DNA from: Paraburkholderia sp. Tr-20389
GTDB lineage: Bacteria > Pseudomonadota > Gammaproteobacteria > Burkholderiales > Burkholderiaceae
DNA length: 64,000 nt
Direction of reading: 5' to 3'
Assembly: GCF_017104565.1 (NCBI RefSeq)
Contig: NZ_JAAGPD010000005.1
Span: 62,001 to 126,000 of the forward strand
Under the pieces are notes generated by a model that was not told the DNA's origin, searched no databases, and saw only the letters and a program-made list of their open reading frames with translations. Made by a program: the position numbers and the translations under genes. Shown one piece after another: positions 46,583 to 59,392 of this stretch; positions within the stretch are counted from its first letter, which is position 1, and every line of letters begins with the position of its first letter.

Positions 46583-48313
46583 CTACGCGGTCTTGTCTTC
46601 CTTCAGGTGAAGCTCGTCGATCATCCGCTCGCGCATCACGAACTTCTGTACTTTGCCCGTCACCGTCATCGGCAGTTCGTCGACGAAGCGGATGTATTTC
46701 GGAATCTTGTAGTGTGCGATCTGGCCGCGGCAGAATTCCTGGACCTCTTCGGCCGTCAGCTGCTCACCTGAGCGCAGTACGACCCATGCGCACACCTCCT
46801 CGCCATACTTCGCGTCCGGCACGCCGAACACCTGCGCACTCTGGATCTTCGGGTGACGGAACAGGAATTCCTCAATTTCACGCGGATAGATGTTTTCACC
46901 GCCGCGGATCAGCATGTCCTTCAGACGACCGACGATGTTGCAATAACCATCGGCATCGATCGTCGCGAGGTCGCCCGTATGCATCCAGCCGTCGACGATG
47001 CTCTCCCGCGTCTTGGCTTCGTCGCCCCAATAGCCCTTCATTACGGAATAGCCGCGCGTGCACAGTTCGCCCGTTTCGCCGACAGGCACGATTGCGCCAA
47101 GCGGATCGACGACCTGCACTTCCAGATGTGGCTGGATGCGTCCGACTGTCGTCGTTCGCTTGTCCAAAGGATCCGTTGTCGAACTCTGGAACGACACGGG
47201 ACTCGTCTCCGTCATACCGTAAGCGATCGTGATCTCCGCGAGATGCATCTGCGAGACGACCCGTTTCATCGTCTCGATTGGGCACGGCGACCCTGCCATG
47301 ATGCCGGTGCGCAAGCGCGTGAGATCGAAGGTCGCAAAGTCGGGATGATCGAGTTCAGCGATAAACATGGTCGGTACGCCATGCAGCGCCGTGCATCTCT
47401 CTTCCGCGACCGCTCTGAGCGTCGCGCCGGGCTCGAACGCTTCGCCGGGAAAGACCATCGCGGCGCCCACCGAGACGCACGCCAGCACCGCCAGCACCAT
47501 GCCGAAACAGTGATACAGCGGCACCGGAATGCAGAGCGAGTCCTCTTCCGTCAGCCGCATGGCCATCGCGATATAGCGCGCGTTGTTGACGACGTTTCGA
47601 TGCGTCAGCGTCGCGCCCTTGGGGTTGCCGGTGGTGCCGCTCGTGAACTGGATGTTGATAGGATCGCCCGGATCGAGCGTCGCACCGATTGCGTCGAGTT
47701 TCGCGGGATCGAGCGCGGTGCGGCCGCGCTCGATGACGTCGGAAAACGTCAGCATTCCAGGCGTTTCGGTGTCGCACATCCGGATCACGATGCGCAAGTC
47801 GGGCAGACGGGCGGCGTGGAGATCACCCGGCGTAGCCGTCGCCAGTTCAGGCGCCAGCTCCTGAAGCATCTGCAGGTACATCGAAGACTTGAACTTCTCA
47901 GCCGAGACGATCGCCTTGCAACTCACCTTGTTCAGCGCGTATTCGAGTTCGGCAAGACGATAGGCGGGGTTGATGTTGACGAGCACGGCGCCGATCCGCG
48001 CGGTCGCGAACTGCGTCATCAGCCATTCGACGCGATTGGGCGACCAGATGCCGACCCGATCGCCCTTCTCAATCCCAAGTTCCAGCAAACCTGCGGCCAA
48101 AATATCGACTTCTTGCTGAAACTCCTTCCAACTCCAGCGAATCTCCTGCTCACGGAACACCACTGCCGGACGCTCGGGAAAGCGTCGCGCCGTGTCGACG
48201 AGAAACTGTCCGACGGTCGACTCGCTGAGCGGGACGTCAGTCGAACCGCGCACATATGAGAGTCCGTCTTTCGGTTCGATGAGTGCACCCTCTCCTGCAG
48301 CTTGCGTTGCCAT
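46583..48313 (-). CDS. AMP-forming acyl-CoA synthetase (medium/long-chain fatty-acid-CoA ligase type)
   Basis: A 576-residue adenylate-forming enzyme. AMP-binding motif [16 protein letters not shown], the AYGMTETSP motif, [12 protein letters not shown] and the C-terminal catalytic lysine region [12 protein letters not shown] are all present. It activates a carboxylic acid to acyl-AMP and then acyl-CoA; homologues next to the ATP synthase operon in Burkholderia are annotated as fatty-acid-CoA ligases, but chain length is not readable. It lies downstream of atpC beyond a terminator, with its own GGAGACAGGATC ribosome-site region, so is probably transcribed separately. Confidence 0.9.
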   Translation of the reverse strand: MATQAAGEGALIEPKDGLSYVRGSTDVPLSESTVGQFLVDTARRFPERPAVVFREQEIRWSWKEFQQEVDILAAGLLELGIEKGDRVGIWSPNRVEWLMTQFATARIGAVLVNINPAYRLAELEYALNKVSCKAIVSAEKFKSSMYLQMLQELAPELATATPGDLHAARLPDLRIVIRMCDTETPGMLTFSDVIERGRTALDPAKLDAIGATLDPGDPINIQFTSGTTGNPKGATLTHRNVVNNARYIAMAMRLTEEDSLCIPVPLYHCFGMVLAVLACVSVGAAMVFPGEAFEPGATLRAVAEERCTALHGVPTMFIAELDHPDFATFDLTRLRTGIMAGSPCPIETMKRVVSQMHLAEITIAYGMTETSPVSFQSSTTDPLDKRTTTVGRIQPHLEVQVVDPLGAIVPVGETGELCTRGYSVMKGYWGDEAKTRESIVDGWMHTGDLATIDADGYCNIVGRLKDMLIRGGENIYPREIEEFLFRHPKIQSAQVFGVPDAKYGEEVCAWVVLRSGEQLTAEEVQEFCRGQIAHYKIPKYIRFVDELPMTVTGKVQKFVMRERMIDELHLKEDKTA

Positions 48314-48473
48314 GATCCTGTCTCCAGAGGTGAATCCCAGTATTGAAATGACTTTGCGACCGATTGTGCCCCGGCGCCAATTCGTCCGGCATCAAGTCTT
48401 ACCCGCAGCTTTCTAGCTGTTCCGGGCGTCGGTATGATTTTGCTGACCTTTCCGTAAACGTCAAGTAGAGGAC

Positions 48474-48501
48474 AAAAAAAGCAGCCACGGAGGCTGCTTT
48501 T
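48474..48501 (-). terminator. Intrinsic terminator of the atp operon
   Basis: Stem AGCAGCC/GGCTGCT with a five-base loop, followed on the minus strand by seven T, 12 bases past the atpC stop. Confidence 0.92.
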
Positions 48502-48512
48502 GATTGTGCTGC

Positions 48513-48938
48513 TTAGTGCTGTCCGCGCAGCTTACGCAGACGCTGGATCGCAGCCAGCTGAGCCGTCGCGTACGCCAGTTCTGCTTGCGCAGTAGCGTAT
48601 TCGAGGTTCGAGCCGGTGTTTTGCAGCGCTTCTTCCGCGCGCTTGCGAGCCTGTTCGGCTTTTGCTTCGTCGAGATCCTTGCCGCGGATCGCCGTGTCGG
48701 CCAGAACCGTCACTGCGCCCGGTTGGACTTCGAGAATGCCGCCGGCGACGAACACGAACTCTTCTTCACCGTTTTCCGATTCGATGCGCACCGCACCCGG
48801 ACGAATCCGCGTGATGAGGGGCGTGTGGCCCGGCAGAATGCCGAGTTCGCCCGCTTCGCCCGGGAGCGCAACGAACTTCGCCTGGCCCGAGAAGATCTGC
48901 TCTTCCGCGCTGACGACGTCTACCTTGATGGTTGCCAT
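48513..48938 (-). CDS. atpC: ATP synthase F1 epsilon subunit
   Basis: A 141-residue epsilon subunit: N-terminal beta-sandwich ([32 protein letters not shown]) and C-terminal helical hairpin ending RLRKLRGQH. It couples rotation with F1 and inhibits ATP hydrolysis. Last gene of the operon. Confidence 0.96.
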   Translation of the reverse strand: MATIKVDVVSAEEQIFSGQAKFVALPGEAGELGILPGHTPLITRIRPGAVRIESENGEEEFVFVAGGILEVQPGAVTVLADTAIRGKDLDEAKAEQARKRAEEALQNTGSNLEYATAQAELAYATAQLAAIQRLRKLRGQH

Positions 48939-49087
48939 TTATGTCGACTCCTGTCGACCAGAGTTGGCGCTTCAGCGTCTTGCTCTGGTCCCATGGTTGA
49001 GCGTAGGACGAGGCGCCCGCTTCGCCGGGTGCCGCCTTTCGACGGCAACCAGGCGCGAGCCGGCGCCCGCTTCGTTACACCCAGCCT

Positions 49088-50500
<1,413 letters not shown>

Positions 50501-50574
50501 TCAATTCTTCACTCGCGCAACGGCGCAGTTTCGGTGGACTCGCCAGAAGGCGCTTCCGCGTGTCGACGTCAGCG

Positions 50575-51462
50575 TCAGACTGCCGCGGCGCCACCGACGA
50601 TTTCCGACAGTTCCTTCGTGATCGCTGCCTGACGGCTCTTGTTGTACGAGAGCTGCAGTTCGTTGATGACCGTCTTCGCGTTGTCCGAAGCGGCCTTCAT
50701 TGCGACCATCCGTGCCGACTGTTCCGATGCCATGTTTTCCGCGACGGCCTGATAGACCAGCGCTTCGACATAACGCACCAGCAGTTCGTCGACGACCGTT
50801 TGTGCGTCCGGCTCGTAGATGTAGTCCCATGACGTTTTCGGCGTCGGGCTATCCTTGTCGTCCGTGCTCTCGAACTGTTCCGTCGACAGCGGCAGCAGTT
50901 GCTCGATCACCGGCTCCTGCTTCATCGTGTTGACGAAGCGGGTGTACGCGAGGTACACGGCCGAGACCTTGCCTTCCGAGTACATGTCGAGCTGAACCTT
51001 CACCGCGCCGATCAGCTTCTCGAGGTGCGGCGTGTCGCCCAGTTGCACGACGTTCGACACGAGCTTCGCGCGCAGACGGTTCAGGAAACCGAACCCCTTG
51101 CCGCCGATTGCCGTCGCTTCGATCGTCTTGCCCTGGCCTTCCAGCTCCTTGAACTTCTGAAGCGTGGCGCGCAGCACGTTCGTGTTCATACCGCCGCACA
51201 GACCCTTGTCAGTCGTGACAAGGATGAAGCCCGTCGACTTCGCACCTTCGTTCGATACCATGAACGGGTGACGGTACTCCGGAGTCGCACTGCTCATGTG
51301 CGCAGCGATATCGCGGACCTTGTCGGCATACGGGCGAGCAGCGCGCATGCGCTCCTGAGCGCGGCGCATCTTCGATGCGGCCACCATCTCCATCGCTTTG
51401 GTGATCTTGCGCGTGTTTTGCACGCTCTTGATCTTGCCGCGAATTTCCTTCATTCCAGCCAT
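50575..51462 (-). CDS. atpG: ATP synthase F1 gamma subunit
   Basis: A 295-residue central-stalk subunit. N-terminal helix [20 protein letters not shown] and the C-terminal helix [20 protein letters not shown], the two strands of the rotor coiled coil, are recognisable, with [13 protein letters not shown] between. Confidence 0.97.
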   Translation of the reverse strand: MAGMKEIRGKIKSVQNTRKITKAMEMVAASKMRRAQERMRAARPYADKVRDIAAHMSSATPEYRHPFMVSNEGAKSTGFILVTTDKGLCGGMNTNVLRATLQKFKELEGQGKTIEATAIGGKGFGFLNRLRAKLVSNVVQLGDTPHLEKLIGAVKVQLDMYSEGKVSAVYLAYTRFVNTMKQEPVIEQLLPLSTEQFESTDDKDSPTPKTSWDYIYEPDAQTVVDELLVRYVEALVYQAVAENMASEQSARMVAMKAASDNAKTVINELQLSYNKSRQAAITKELSEIVGGAAAV

Positions 51463-51552
51463 TGCTTGCTCCTTGATCGAAGCAGCGTCGGCGCGCTTTC
51501 ACGCGTCCACGCTGCTTCAAGCTCCGTTTATGCCTTGCGGATCACTCGCGGA

Positions 51553-53094
51553 TCAATAAGCGCCCGACTTCTTGAAGTCCTTGAGTGCGGCATGCAGCGC
51601 GCCCTCGTCGTCCTTCGACAAGTCTTTGTTGTCTTCGATGCGCTTGACCAGGTCAGCATGCTTCGACTTCAGGAATTCGCGCATGCCCTTTTCGAAGGCC
51701 AGAACTTGCGACACTTCCAGATCGTCGAGATAGCCGTTGTTCGCTGCGAACAGCGACACCGACAGTTCCCACACTTGCAGCGGCTGATACTGCGGCTGCT
51801 TCAGCAGTTCCGTCACGCGGCGGCCGCGCTCGAGCTGCTTGCGGGTGGCTTCGTCGAGGTCCGACGCGAACTGCGCGAATGCTGCCAGTTCACGGTACTG
51901 TGCGAGGTCGGTACGGATACCGCCCGACAGCTTCTTCACGACCTTCGTCTGAGCCGCACCACCAACGCGCGACACCGACACGCCGGCGTTAATTGCCGGG
52001 CGGATACCTGCGTTGAAGAGGTCGGTTTCCAGGAAGATCTGACCGTCGGTAATCGAGATCACGTTCGTCGGAACGAACGCCGTCACGTCGCCTGCCTGCG
52101 TTTCGATGACGGGCAGTGCCGTCAGCGAGCCGCTCTTGCCCTTCACTTCGCCGTTCGTGAACTTCTCGACGTACTCTTCCGAGACGCGAGCAGCACGTTC
52201 CAGCAGACGCGAGTGCAGATAGAACACGTCGCCCGGATAAGCTTCACGGCCCGGCGGACGGCGCAGCAGCAGCGAGATCTGACGGTATGCCCAAGCCTGC
52301 TTGGTCAAGTCGTCATAAACGATCAGTGCGTCCTGGCCGCGGTCGCGGAAGTATTCGCCCATCGTGCAGCCGGCGTACGGTGCGAGGTACTGCATCGCAG
52401 CCGATTCCGAAGCCGAAGCGGCGACGACGATCGTGTATGCCATCGCGCCCGTTTCTTCGAGCTTGCGAACCACGTTCATGATCGACGAAGCCTTCTGGCC
52501 GATCGCGACGTAGATACAGATCAGGTCTTTGCCCTTCTGGTTGATGATCGCGTCGACTGCCACGGCCGTCTTGCCGCACTGACGGTCGCCGATGATCAGC
52601 TCGCGCTGACCACGGCCGATCGGCACCATCGAGTCGATCGACTTCAGACCCGTTTGCACCGGCTGCGACACCGACTTACGCCAGATCACGCCCGGGGCGA
52701 TCTTTTCGATTGCGTCCGTCAGCTTCGCGTTGATCGGGCCTTTGCCGTCGATCGGGTTGCCCAGCGCGTCGACCACGCGGCCGATCAGTTCCGGACCCAC
52801 CGGCACTTCGAGAATGCGGCCCGTCGTCTTGACGATGTCGCCTTCCGAGATGCTTTCGTATTCACCCAGAATCACCGCGCCGACCGAGTCGCGCTCGAGG
52901 TTCAGCGCGAGACCGTACACGTTGCCCGGGAATTCGAGCATTTCGCCCTGCATCACTTCCGACAGGCCGTGGATACGCACGATACCGTCGGTCACGGAGA
53001 TCACCGTGCCCTGGTTGCGAACGTCTGCGCTCGCTTCAAGGCCCTGGATCCGGCTCTTGATCAGCTCGCTGATCTCAGAGGGATTGAGTTGCAT
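51553..53094 (-). CDS. atpA: ATP synthase F1 alpha subunit
   Basis: A 513-residue non-catalytic nucleotide-binding subunit of standard length. Its P-loop reads [13 protein letters not shown], with Cys where E. coli has Thr; the lysine and following Thr are kept. [14 protein letters not shown] and [17 protein letters not shown] follow. ATG 53094 gives the family N-terminus [13 protein letters not shown]. Confidence 0.98.
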   Translation of the reverse strand: MQLNPSEISELIKSRIQGLEASADVRNQGTVISVTDGIVRIHGLSEVMQGEMLEFPGNVYGLALNLERDSVGAVILGEYESISEGDIVKTTGRILEVPVGPELIGRVVDALGNPIDGKGPINAKLTDAIEKIAPGVIWRKSVSQPVQTGLKSIDSMVPIGRGQRELIIGDRQCGKTAVAVDAIINQKGKDLICIYVAIGQKASSIMNVVRKLEETGAMAYTIVVAASASESAAMQYLAPYAGCTMGEYFRDRGQDALIVYDDLTKQAWAYRQISLLLRRPPGREAYPGDVFYLHSRLLERAARVSEEYVEKFTNGEVKGKSGSLTALPVIETQAGDVTAFVPTNVISITDGQIFLETDLFNAGIRPAINAGVSVSRVGGAAQTKVVKKLSGGIRTDLAQYRELAAFAQFASDLDEATRKQLERGRRVTELLKQPQYQPLQVWELSVSLFAANNGYLDDLEVSQVLAFEKGMREFLKSKHADLVKRIEDNKDLSKDDEGALHAALKDFKKSGAY

Positions 53095-53152
53095 TATTCG
53101 CTCCTGATAGTCAATTCTGTTGCGTGCCAGCCGCCACAACCACGTAAGGGCT

Positions 53153-53692
53153 TCAGGCGGTCAGTGCCGTCTGCATGCTGGCGAGCCGCGCGCGGACCGA
53201 GGTATCGAGCACTTCGTCGCCGACCGTCACGCGAACGCCGCCGATCAGCGACGAGTCCACCTGGACCGTCGGCTTCAGCTTGCGTTTGAATTTGCGTTCG
53301 AGGCTTGCGACGAGGTCGTCCAGCTGCGCACCTTCGAGGGGGAATGCGCTGACGATCAGCGCATCGGCCGCACCTTCGCGGGCGTTCTTCAACTCTTCGA
53401 ACTGCGTGGCGATTTCCGGCAAGAGCGGCAGACGATGATTGTCGACCAGCATCTGAACCAGATTCTTCGCTTGCGCATTGTCCTTGAGCGGCGATTTCAC
53501 CGCGGCCAGCAGCAGGTCGCTGATCTGTGCACGGCTGACTTTCGGGCTCGAGGCAATCGACAGCACATCGGGCAGACGCGCAACCTGTGCCAGCTCCTGC
53601 ACGAGCGTGGACCAGGCGGCGATGTCACCAGCTTCGGCCACGCCAAACAGCGCTTCTGCGTACGGACGGGCGATGGTTGCAAGTTCGGCCAT
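53153..53692 (-). CDS. atpH: ATP synthase F1 delta subunit
   Basis: A 179-residue peripheral-stalk subunit: N-terminal helical bundle ([16 protein letters not shown]) and the C-terminal [21 protein letters not shown] motif that contacts subunit b. Only two bases separate it from the atpF stop. Confidence 0.96.
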   Translation of the reverse strand: MAELATIARPYAEALFGVAEAGDIAAWSTLVQELAQVARLPDVLSIASSPKVSRAQISDLLLAAVKSPLKDNAQAKNLVQMLVDNHRLPLLPEIATQFEELKNAREGAADALIVSAFPLEGAQLDDLVASLERKFKRKLKPTVQVDSSLIGGVRVTVGDEVLDTSVRARLASMQTALTA

Positions 53693-53694
53693 GA

Positions 53695-54165
53695 TCAGAG
53701 CTCGGCTTTGAGTTGATTCAGCAGGTCGGCGTGAGCCGCCTGGTCGACTTCGCGCTTCAGGATCTGTTCGGCACCCTTCACGGCAAGCGCGGCGACTTCG
53801 CCACGCAGCGCTTCGCGCGCCTTCACGATCTGCTGGTCGGCGTCGGCCTTTGCCTGAGCGATGATTCGCGCAGCTTCAGCCTGAGCCTGTGCCTTGATTT
53901 CGTCGGCGACCGCGACTGCGCGCTTTTCGGCGTCAGCAATGCGCTGCTGGCCTTCGTTGCGTGCCTGGGAGAGTTCCTGGTCGACGCGCTTGTGCGCGGC
54001 TTCGAGTTCCAGCTTGCCCTTTTCAGCGGCCGAAAGACCGTCGGCGATCTTCTTCGAGCGCTCGTCGAGGGCGTTGATCAGCGGCGGCCACACGAACTTC
54101 ATCGTGAACCACGCGAGGATCAGGAACACGACCATTTGCGCAAACAGGGTTGCGTTGAGATTCAC
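53695..54165 (-). CDS. atpF: ATP synthase Fo b subunit
   Basis: A 156-residue stalk subunit with one N-terminal membrane helix (about 5-25, ending [15 protein letters not shown]) and a long Ala/Gln/Lys/Glu-rich coiled coil. It dimerises and links Fo to delta and alpha. Confidence 0.96.
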   Translation of the reverse strand: MNLNATLFAQMVVFLILAWFTMKFVWPPLINALDERSKKIADGLSAAEKGKLELEAAHKRVDQELSQARNEGQQRIADAEKRAVAVADEIKAQAQAEAARIIAQAKADADQQIVKAREALRGEVAALAVKGAEQILKREVDQAAHADLLNQLKAEL

Positions 54166-54303
54166 GGTGTTTCCTTAAACGTTGCTTGATCGGAGGGGGA
54201 AACGGCAAGGCGCTCATCGATTCAGTGGTCGATCAGCGCCTTAGTGCCCGTTCCGCTTGGCGCTCTTACCAGTTATAGGTCAGGCGCGCACTTCCGAGGA
54301 ACC

Positions 54304-54618
<315 letters not shown>

Positions 54619-54658
54619 CTACGATTCTTGAAACTCTGATTCTTTGGCGACGCGCCGG

Positions 54659-55510
54659 TTAGTGAGCGTCGTGTGCCTGGCCGATGTACACCAGCGTCAG
54701 CATCATGAAAATGAACGCCTGCAGCAGAACGATCAGGATGTGGAAGATCGCCCACACGCTGCCTGCGATCACGTGGCCGATGAAGCCAAGCACCGTCGTG
54801 TCCGCACCGAAGTTCCAGATGCTGCCGAGCAGGGCAATCAGCAGGAACAACAGCTCGCCCGCGTACATGTTGCCGAACAGCCGCATGCCGAGGGAAACCG
54901 TCTTCGCGACGAACTCGATGATGTTCAGTGCAAGGTTCGGGATCCACAGCAGCGGATGCGAGCCGAACGGAGCGGACAGCAGTTCGTGCACGAAGCCGCC
55001 GGCGCCCTTGATCTTGAAGTTGTAGTAAATCATCAGCGCGAACACGCCGAGCGCGATGCCGAGCGTGCCGTTCAGGTCGGCTGTCGGAACGATGCGGTGG
55101 TGCGAGATGACGCCCGACAGACCGAGCAGGTCGATCACGCGGCCCGGCAGGTCGACAGGGAGAAAGTCGAGGGAGTTCATCAGCGCGACCCAGACGAACA
55201 CGGTCAGCGCGAGCGGTGCGATGAAAGCGCGGTTGCCGTGGATCATCGACTTCGATTGATCCTCGACCATTTCGACCAGCATTTCGACCGCGCACTGGAA
55301 CCGGCCCGGCACGCCGGACGTCGCCTTACGCGCGGCGAGACGCAGAATGAGGATGGTGACGAGACCGCACACGATCGACCAGAAAAGCGTATCGATATTC
55401 CAGACGTGGATGTCGAAGATCGACGTCTGATGAGCGGTGGAAAAATTCTGCAAGTGGTGCGCAATGTACTCGGACGGATCCAGAGCGCGCGTTCCTTCGC
55501 TAGCTGCCAT
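54659..55510 (-). CDS. atpB: ATP synthase Fo a subunit
   Basis: A 283-residue inner-membrane subunit with five to six hydrophobic segments. [16 protein letters not shown] carries the essential arginine that works opposite Asp64 of the c ring. Start at ATG 55510 ([12 protein letters not shown]). Confidence 0.96.
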   Translation of the reverse strand: MAASEGTRALDPSEYIAHHLQNFSTAHQTSIFDIHVWNIDTLFWSIVCGLVTILILRLAARKATSGVPGRFQCAVEMLVEMVEDQSKSMIHGNRAFIAPLALTVFVWVALMNSLDFLPVDLPGRVIDLLGLSGVISHHRIVPTADLNGTLGIALGVFALMIYYNFKIKGAGGFVHELLSAPFGSHPLLWIPNLALNIIEFVAKTVSLGMRLFGNMYAGELLFLLIALLGSIWNFGADTTVLGFIGHVIAGSVWAIFHILIVLLQAFIFMMLTLVYIGQAHDAH

Positions 55511-55656
55511 ATCGTTAATGCCACCCAAATTGTCGAAAATCGTTCCGGGCCGCTCCCGCCGCAATACTGTATTGCGGGAACACGCCAGCGCGGGCTTCTG
55601 TCCAACCCGCGCGCCTCGTTGCTGACGCCTTGCGTCAGCCTAGTATTTCGCTTGCT

Positions 55657-56202
55657 TCACCGCCAGGCGAGCGCGATCCAGTACGTCTTGAGAGCGATGA
55701 GGTAGGTGACGAGCAACGGAATCCACCGTACGTCGTGATACCAGAATGCGATGACAATGAACATCGCAATCGTTGTCCCCATCTTGAGCGCTTCGCCGAT
55801 CATCCAGCTCATCACCGTTTCGGCGCCGCTCAACTTCTTAAGACGTGCCGCGAACAATGCGCTCGGCACCCAGCAAATCGCTCCTCCCAGGAATGCGGAC
55901 AGCGCAGCGTCGCCCGGCGGCTTGTAGAACAGCCACCACAACAGCGTCGCACCCAGGGACAAAACCATTTGCGCAATCACGACCTTGACCGGTGTAACGC
56001 GCGATGGACGACTCACATTCGGGCCAAACAGCTTTTCGGCCTCAGCCCGCGTGAGCGGAACGATATTGTTATCTTGCTGCTCGGCATCCCACGCGTCGTC
56101 ATGCGCGGCGCGCTGGCCATCGGGCGCCTGCGAACCGCTGCGATTTTCGCGGTGTTCGTCGTGCCGTTGTTGCGGCGTTTGGTTCGACGCTTTGACCGCC
56201 AT
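55657..56202 (-). CDS. atpI: ATP synthase subunit I (AtpI)
   Basis: A protein of 181 residues, with a hydrophilic N-terminal third (Gln/Asp/Glu-rich) and four membrane segments in the last 110 residues. Position as first gene of the operon and the layout LSAFLGGAICWVPSALFAARL identify the non-essential assembly factor for the c ring and Mg uptake. ATG 56202 is chosen; the open frame continues upstream through the promoter, which is not plausible. Confidence 0.88.
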   Translation of the reverse strand: MAVKASNQTPQQRHDEHRENRSGSQAPDGQRAAHDDAWDAEQQDNNIVPLTRAEAEKLFGPNVSRPSRVTPVKVVIAQMVLSLGATLLWWLFYKPPGDAALSAFLGGAICWVPSALFAARLKKLSGAETVMSWMIGEALKMGTTIAMFIVIAFWYHDVRWIPLLVTYLIALKTYWIALAWR

Positions 56203-56281
56203 TGCAGTGTTCCGCAGAGTTCTGTTCAGCCGGCGGGCTTTCGCACCGCTTACGGGATTGCCTAGCAAATAAATCCGGGCG

Positions 56282-56310
56282 ATTGTAAGCGATAGTTGCA
56301 GGCAATTCAA
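56282..56310 (-). promoter_or_regulatory. Sigma70 promoter of the atp operon
   Basis: On the minus strand TTGAAT (56310-56305) and TACAAT (56287-56282) are exactly 17 bases apart, giving a start near 56275 and a leader of about 70 bases to atpI. Confidence 0.85.
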
Positions 56311-56483
56311 GACTTTAGCCCAACCAATAACCAGCATGAAATGGCACTTCAGGATACGGGAAAATGCCTATTTTCAGGGCATCAGACGAGAAATGTAAGG
56401 CGGTCGCGGGAGACCGGGAAATGGGTGTCGGACTGTGCCAAGGCGACGCACTTTGATGCGCATTTTCGCCGTCTGCACAAGTG

Positions 56484-57632
56484 TCAAAAATGCAACAGCA
56501 GCCATCCGCCGACGATGCCGCTGACGACCCAGAACGGGATCGAAAAGAGGTGGAACTGCGTCCACATGCCGCGCTCTCCTGAAAGCCTCATTGCAATCAG
56601 ATTCGCGAGCGAACCGATCGCGAATCCGAACCCGCCGATGCTGACGCCGAACGCGAGCGCGCGCCAGTCTTTCGAGAATTCGGCCAGCATGATGGCCGCG
56701 GGTACATTGCTGATGAACTGGGAAAGCACTGCGCCCGCAGCATAGGCACGTAGTGGCGTCGCGAGATGCAATTGCCCAATGGCGTCGTGCACCCAAGGCA
56801 ACGCTGCGACACTTCTTAACACAATGAACATGAACACGAAGATCAGCAGCAAAAGCCAGTCGATCTTCAGAACGATTCGCGGGCGCCAGAAGATGAATCC
56901 CACTGCGACGCCAATCAATCCAATGCCCGCGCGATGAGCATCGGCGAGCAGCACGAACGCTGCAAACAGTAGCGCCGCAACGCCGAGCAATGGGCGATCG
57001 ACGGGATGCGGTTCCGTGTCCTTCGACAGATCCAGCGGGATGCGTTTGAATGACACCGTGGCCACCGCGTACAGCAACACCATCAGCACAAGACACAACG
57101 GCGCGAGCGCGACCACGAATCCGCCGAATGAAACGCCGCTCGTCTGCCAAAGAAACAGATTTTGTGGGTTACCTAACGGCGTGAGGATCGAACCCGCGTT
57201 GACGGCGATAGCGATGAAAATGACGAGTCGCTTGAGCGGCAGCGGCGTCAAATCGTTCAACGACAACGCAAGCGGCACGACGACGAACAATGCGACATCG
57301 TTGGTCAGCAACGTCGACAGCGCAGCCGCAAGCGCGATCAGCAAATAAGCCAACGCCCGCTGCGATCGAATGCGATGGACGACTCGATGTGCGAGCCACA
57401 TCAGGAATCCTGAATATTCGACGGCCTTCGTCAAAATCAGAAGTCCCGCGAGCGTCATCACTGTCTGCCAATCGACCAGCGCAGGCAGAGATGCGAATGG
57501 ACGCGGATGAAACACCTGCAGCGCGATCAATGCAGCGACGAGCACGGTAAGCACCGGCTCTTTCGCTACATAGTGAATGATCGTGCGCAGCAGGTTTCGG
57601 TTTGGCTTTAGTGCTCGCTCGGCAGCCGGCAT
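56484..57632 (-). CDS. Anion/ArsB-type permease (SLC13/CitT-like superfamily)
   Basis: A 382-residue polytopic membrane protein with about ten hydrophobic segments. Repeated signatures STLLTNDVALFVVVPLAL, NAGSILTPLGNPQNLFLWQ and, near the end, SQFISNVPAAIMLAEF are the two halves of the ion-transporter superfamily fold (ArsB, CitM, SLC13). The exported or imported anion cannot be read; no arsR or arsenate reductase is nearby. It begins 12 bases after the parB stop, so it is probably the last gene of the mnmG-rsmG-parAB transcript. Confidence 0.82.
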   Translation of the reverse strand: MPAAERALKPNRNLLRTIIHYVAKEPVLTVLVAALIALQVFHPRPFASLPALVDWQTVMTLAGLLILTKAVEYSGFLMWLAHRVVHRIRSQRALAYLLIALAAALSTLLTNDVALFVVVPLALSLNDLTPLPLKRLVIFIAIAVNAGSILTPLGNPQNLFLWQTSGVSFGGFVVALAPLCLVLMVLLYAVATVSFKRIPLDLSKDTEPHPVDRPLLGVAALLFAAFVLLADAHRAGIGLIGVAVGFIFWRPRIVLKIDWLLLLIFVFMFIVLRSVAALPWVHDAIGQLHLATPLRAYAAGAVLSQFISNVPAAIMLAEFSKDWRALAFGVSIGGFGFAIGSLANLIAMRLSGERGMWTQFHLFSIPFWVVSGIVGGWLLLHF

Positions 57633-57644
57633 TGGAAAGGCTTC

Positions 57645-58535
57645 TTATGCAGGCGTTGCGTTGCCCCGCAAACGGGCAAGAATGCCTTCGAGCGCATCGA
57701 GGTCGCCGAAATCGACCAGCACCTGCCCTCGCCCGCGGCGTCCTAGCTTGATCTTCACCGTTGCGGCGAGCAGATCCGACAGTTCCTCTTCGAGTCGGCG
57801 TGTGTCGCGGCCGCCATCGTTATTCGCTTTCGCCTTCACGGCAGGCGCGGCCTTCGTCGTCGCCGTGACCAGCTTTTCGGTTTCGCGGACCGACATCCGC
57901 TTGTTGATCACCTGATTCGCAAGCGTGATCTGAGTGGCCGCATCGACAGCGAGCAGCGCACGTGCGTGGCCCATGTCGAGGTCACCGGCGAGCAGCATCG
58001 TCTGCACGGGCGAAGCCAGGTTCAACAGACGCAGCAGATTCGACACCGCACTGCGCGAGCGGCCAACCGATTCGGCCGCCTGCTCATGCGTGAAGCTGAA
58101 CTCGTCGAGCAGACGCTGGATGCCTTGCGCCTCTTCGAGCGGATTCAGATCCTCACGCTGGATGTTCTCGATGAGCGCCATCGCGGCCGCGGCCTGATCG
58201 GGCACGTCGCGCACCAGCACAGGCACTTCATCGAGACCGGCAAGGCGCGCCGCGCGAAAGCGCCGCTCGCCGGCAATGATCTCGAATTTTTCGGGTGAAA
58301 CCGGACGCACGAGAATCGGCTGCATCAAACCTTGTGCACGGATGCTGGCCGCCAGTTCCTGCAACGCGCCCTCGTCCATGCGGGTGCGCGGCTGGTACTT
58401 GCCTGCCTGCATCTTGTCGAGCGGCAAGGTGTGAGGCGCGCCGTCGATCTTTACCGCTTCCGTGATGTCCGCGCTTCCGCCGAGCAGCGCCTCCAAGCCC
58501 CTGCCCAACCCCTTCTTCCGTGCTACTGCGTTCAT
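57645..58535 (-). CDS. parB: Chromosome partitioning protein ParB
   Basis: A 296-residue CTP-dependent parS-binding clamp. N-terminal LGRGLEALLG, CTPase box IIAGERRFRAARLAG, the LIENIQREDLNPLEEA motif, helix-turn-helix ESVGRSRSAVSNLLRLL and a C-terminal dimerisation domain. ATG 58535 has GAGGA upstream. Two perfect parS sites lie within 4 kb. Confidence 0.97.
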   Translation of the reverse strand: MNAVARKKGLGRGLEALLGGSADITEAVKIDGAPHTLPLDKMQAGKYQPRTRMDEGALQELAASIRAQGLMQPILVRPVSPEKFEIIAGERRFRAARLAGLDEVPVLVRDVPDQAAAAMALIENIQREDLNPLEEAQGIQRLLDEFSFTHEQAAESVGRSRSAVSNLLRLLNLASPVQTMLLAGDLDMGHARALLAVDAATQITLANQVINKRMSVRETEKLVTATTKAAPAVKAKANNDGGRDTRRLEEELSDLLAATVKIKLGRRGRGQVLVDFGDLDALEGILARLRGNATPA

Positions 58536-58573
58536 CGTGGTTCCTCGATCCGCTTTGGATGATTGGCGCAGCG

Positions 58574-59344
58574 TCATAGCGCACGCACCCGTTCGATCAT
58601 TTCCGCACCGAACTGCACATAAGCCTGTGCACCGCGCGACGCGCGGTCGAACACGACGCCGGGCAAGCCGTAACTCGGCGCCTCGGCAAGTCGCACGTTC
58701 CGCGGAATGACGACGTCGAACACCTTGTCGCCAAAGTGCTCCTTCAATTGGTCCGACACCTGCTGTTGCAGCGTGATGCGCGGATCGAACATCACGCGCA
58801 GCAAGCCGATTACCTTCAGGTCGCGATTCAGATTCGCGTGAACCTGCTTGATGGTGTTGACGAGGTCCGACAAGCCCTCGAGCGCGAAGTATTCGCACTG
58901 CATCGGGATCACGACGCCATGCGCGGCACAGAGGCCGTTGAGCGTCAGTAGCGACAGCGCCGGCGGACAGTCGATCAGCACGAAGTCGTAGTCTTCCACG
59001 ACGTGTGCGAGCGCCTCTCGGAGCTGGCGCTCACGGTTTTCCATGCTGACGAGTTCGACTTCCGCGCCCGCCAGTTCGCGATTCGCCGGCAATACGTCAT
59101 ACGAAACGGATTCCGGCTTCACTCGAGCATCGGCGACCGATACGCCGTCGACCAGCACTTCATAAACCGTGTTCTCGCAAGCGGCCTTGTCGATGCCGCT
59201 GCCCATCGTGGCGTTGCCTTGCGGATCGAGATCGATGAGCAGGACCCGCTGTCCCTGCGATGCGAGGCTCGCGGCGAGATTGACCGCAGTCGTCGTTTTG
59301 CCGACTCCACCCTTCTGGTTCGCAACGCAGAAGATTTTTGCCAT
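58574..59344 (-). CDS. parA: Chromosome partitioning ATPase ParA
   Basis: A 256-residue Walker-type partition ATPase of the short chromosomal class, without an N-terminal DNA-binding domain. The deviant Walker A is QKGGVGKTTTAVNLA, with LIDLDPQGNATMG and LIDCPPALSLLTLN following. Drives ParB-parS segregation on the nucleoid. 38 bases before parB. Confidence 0.97.
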   Translation of the reverse strand: MAKIFCVANQKGGVGKTTTAVNLAASLASQGQRVLLIDLDPQGNATMGSGIDKAACENTVYEVLVDGVSVADARVKPESVSYDVLPANRELAGAEVELVSMENRERQLREALAHVVEDYDFVLIDCPPALSLLTLNGLCAAHGVVIPMQCEYFALEGLSDLVNTIKQVHANLNRDLKVIGLLRVMFDPRITLQQQVSDQLKEHFGDKVFDVVIPRNVRLAEAPSYGLPGVVFDRASRGAQAYVQFGAEMIERVRAL

Positions 59345-59392
59345 CTTTTAGGTGCCCCTTTGCAGCCTGTTTAATGAAATCCCGATTGGAAT

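Noticed and set aside
51553-53094. Cys in the alpha-subunit P-loop (GDRQCGKT) as a functional anomaly
   Set aside because: The site is non-catalytic, the essential lysine is intact, and I believe the variant occurs in other betaproteobacteria.
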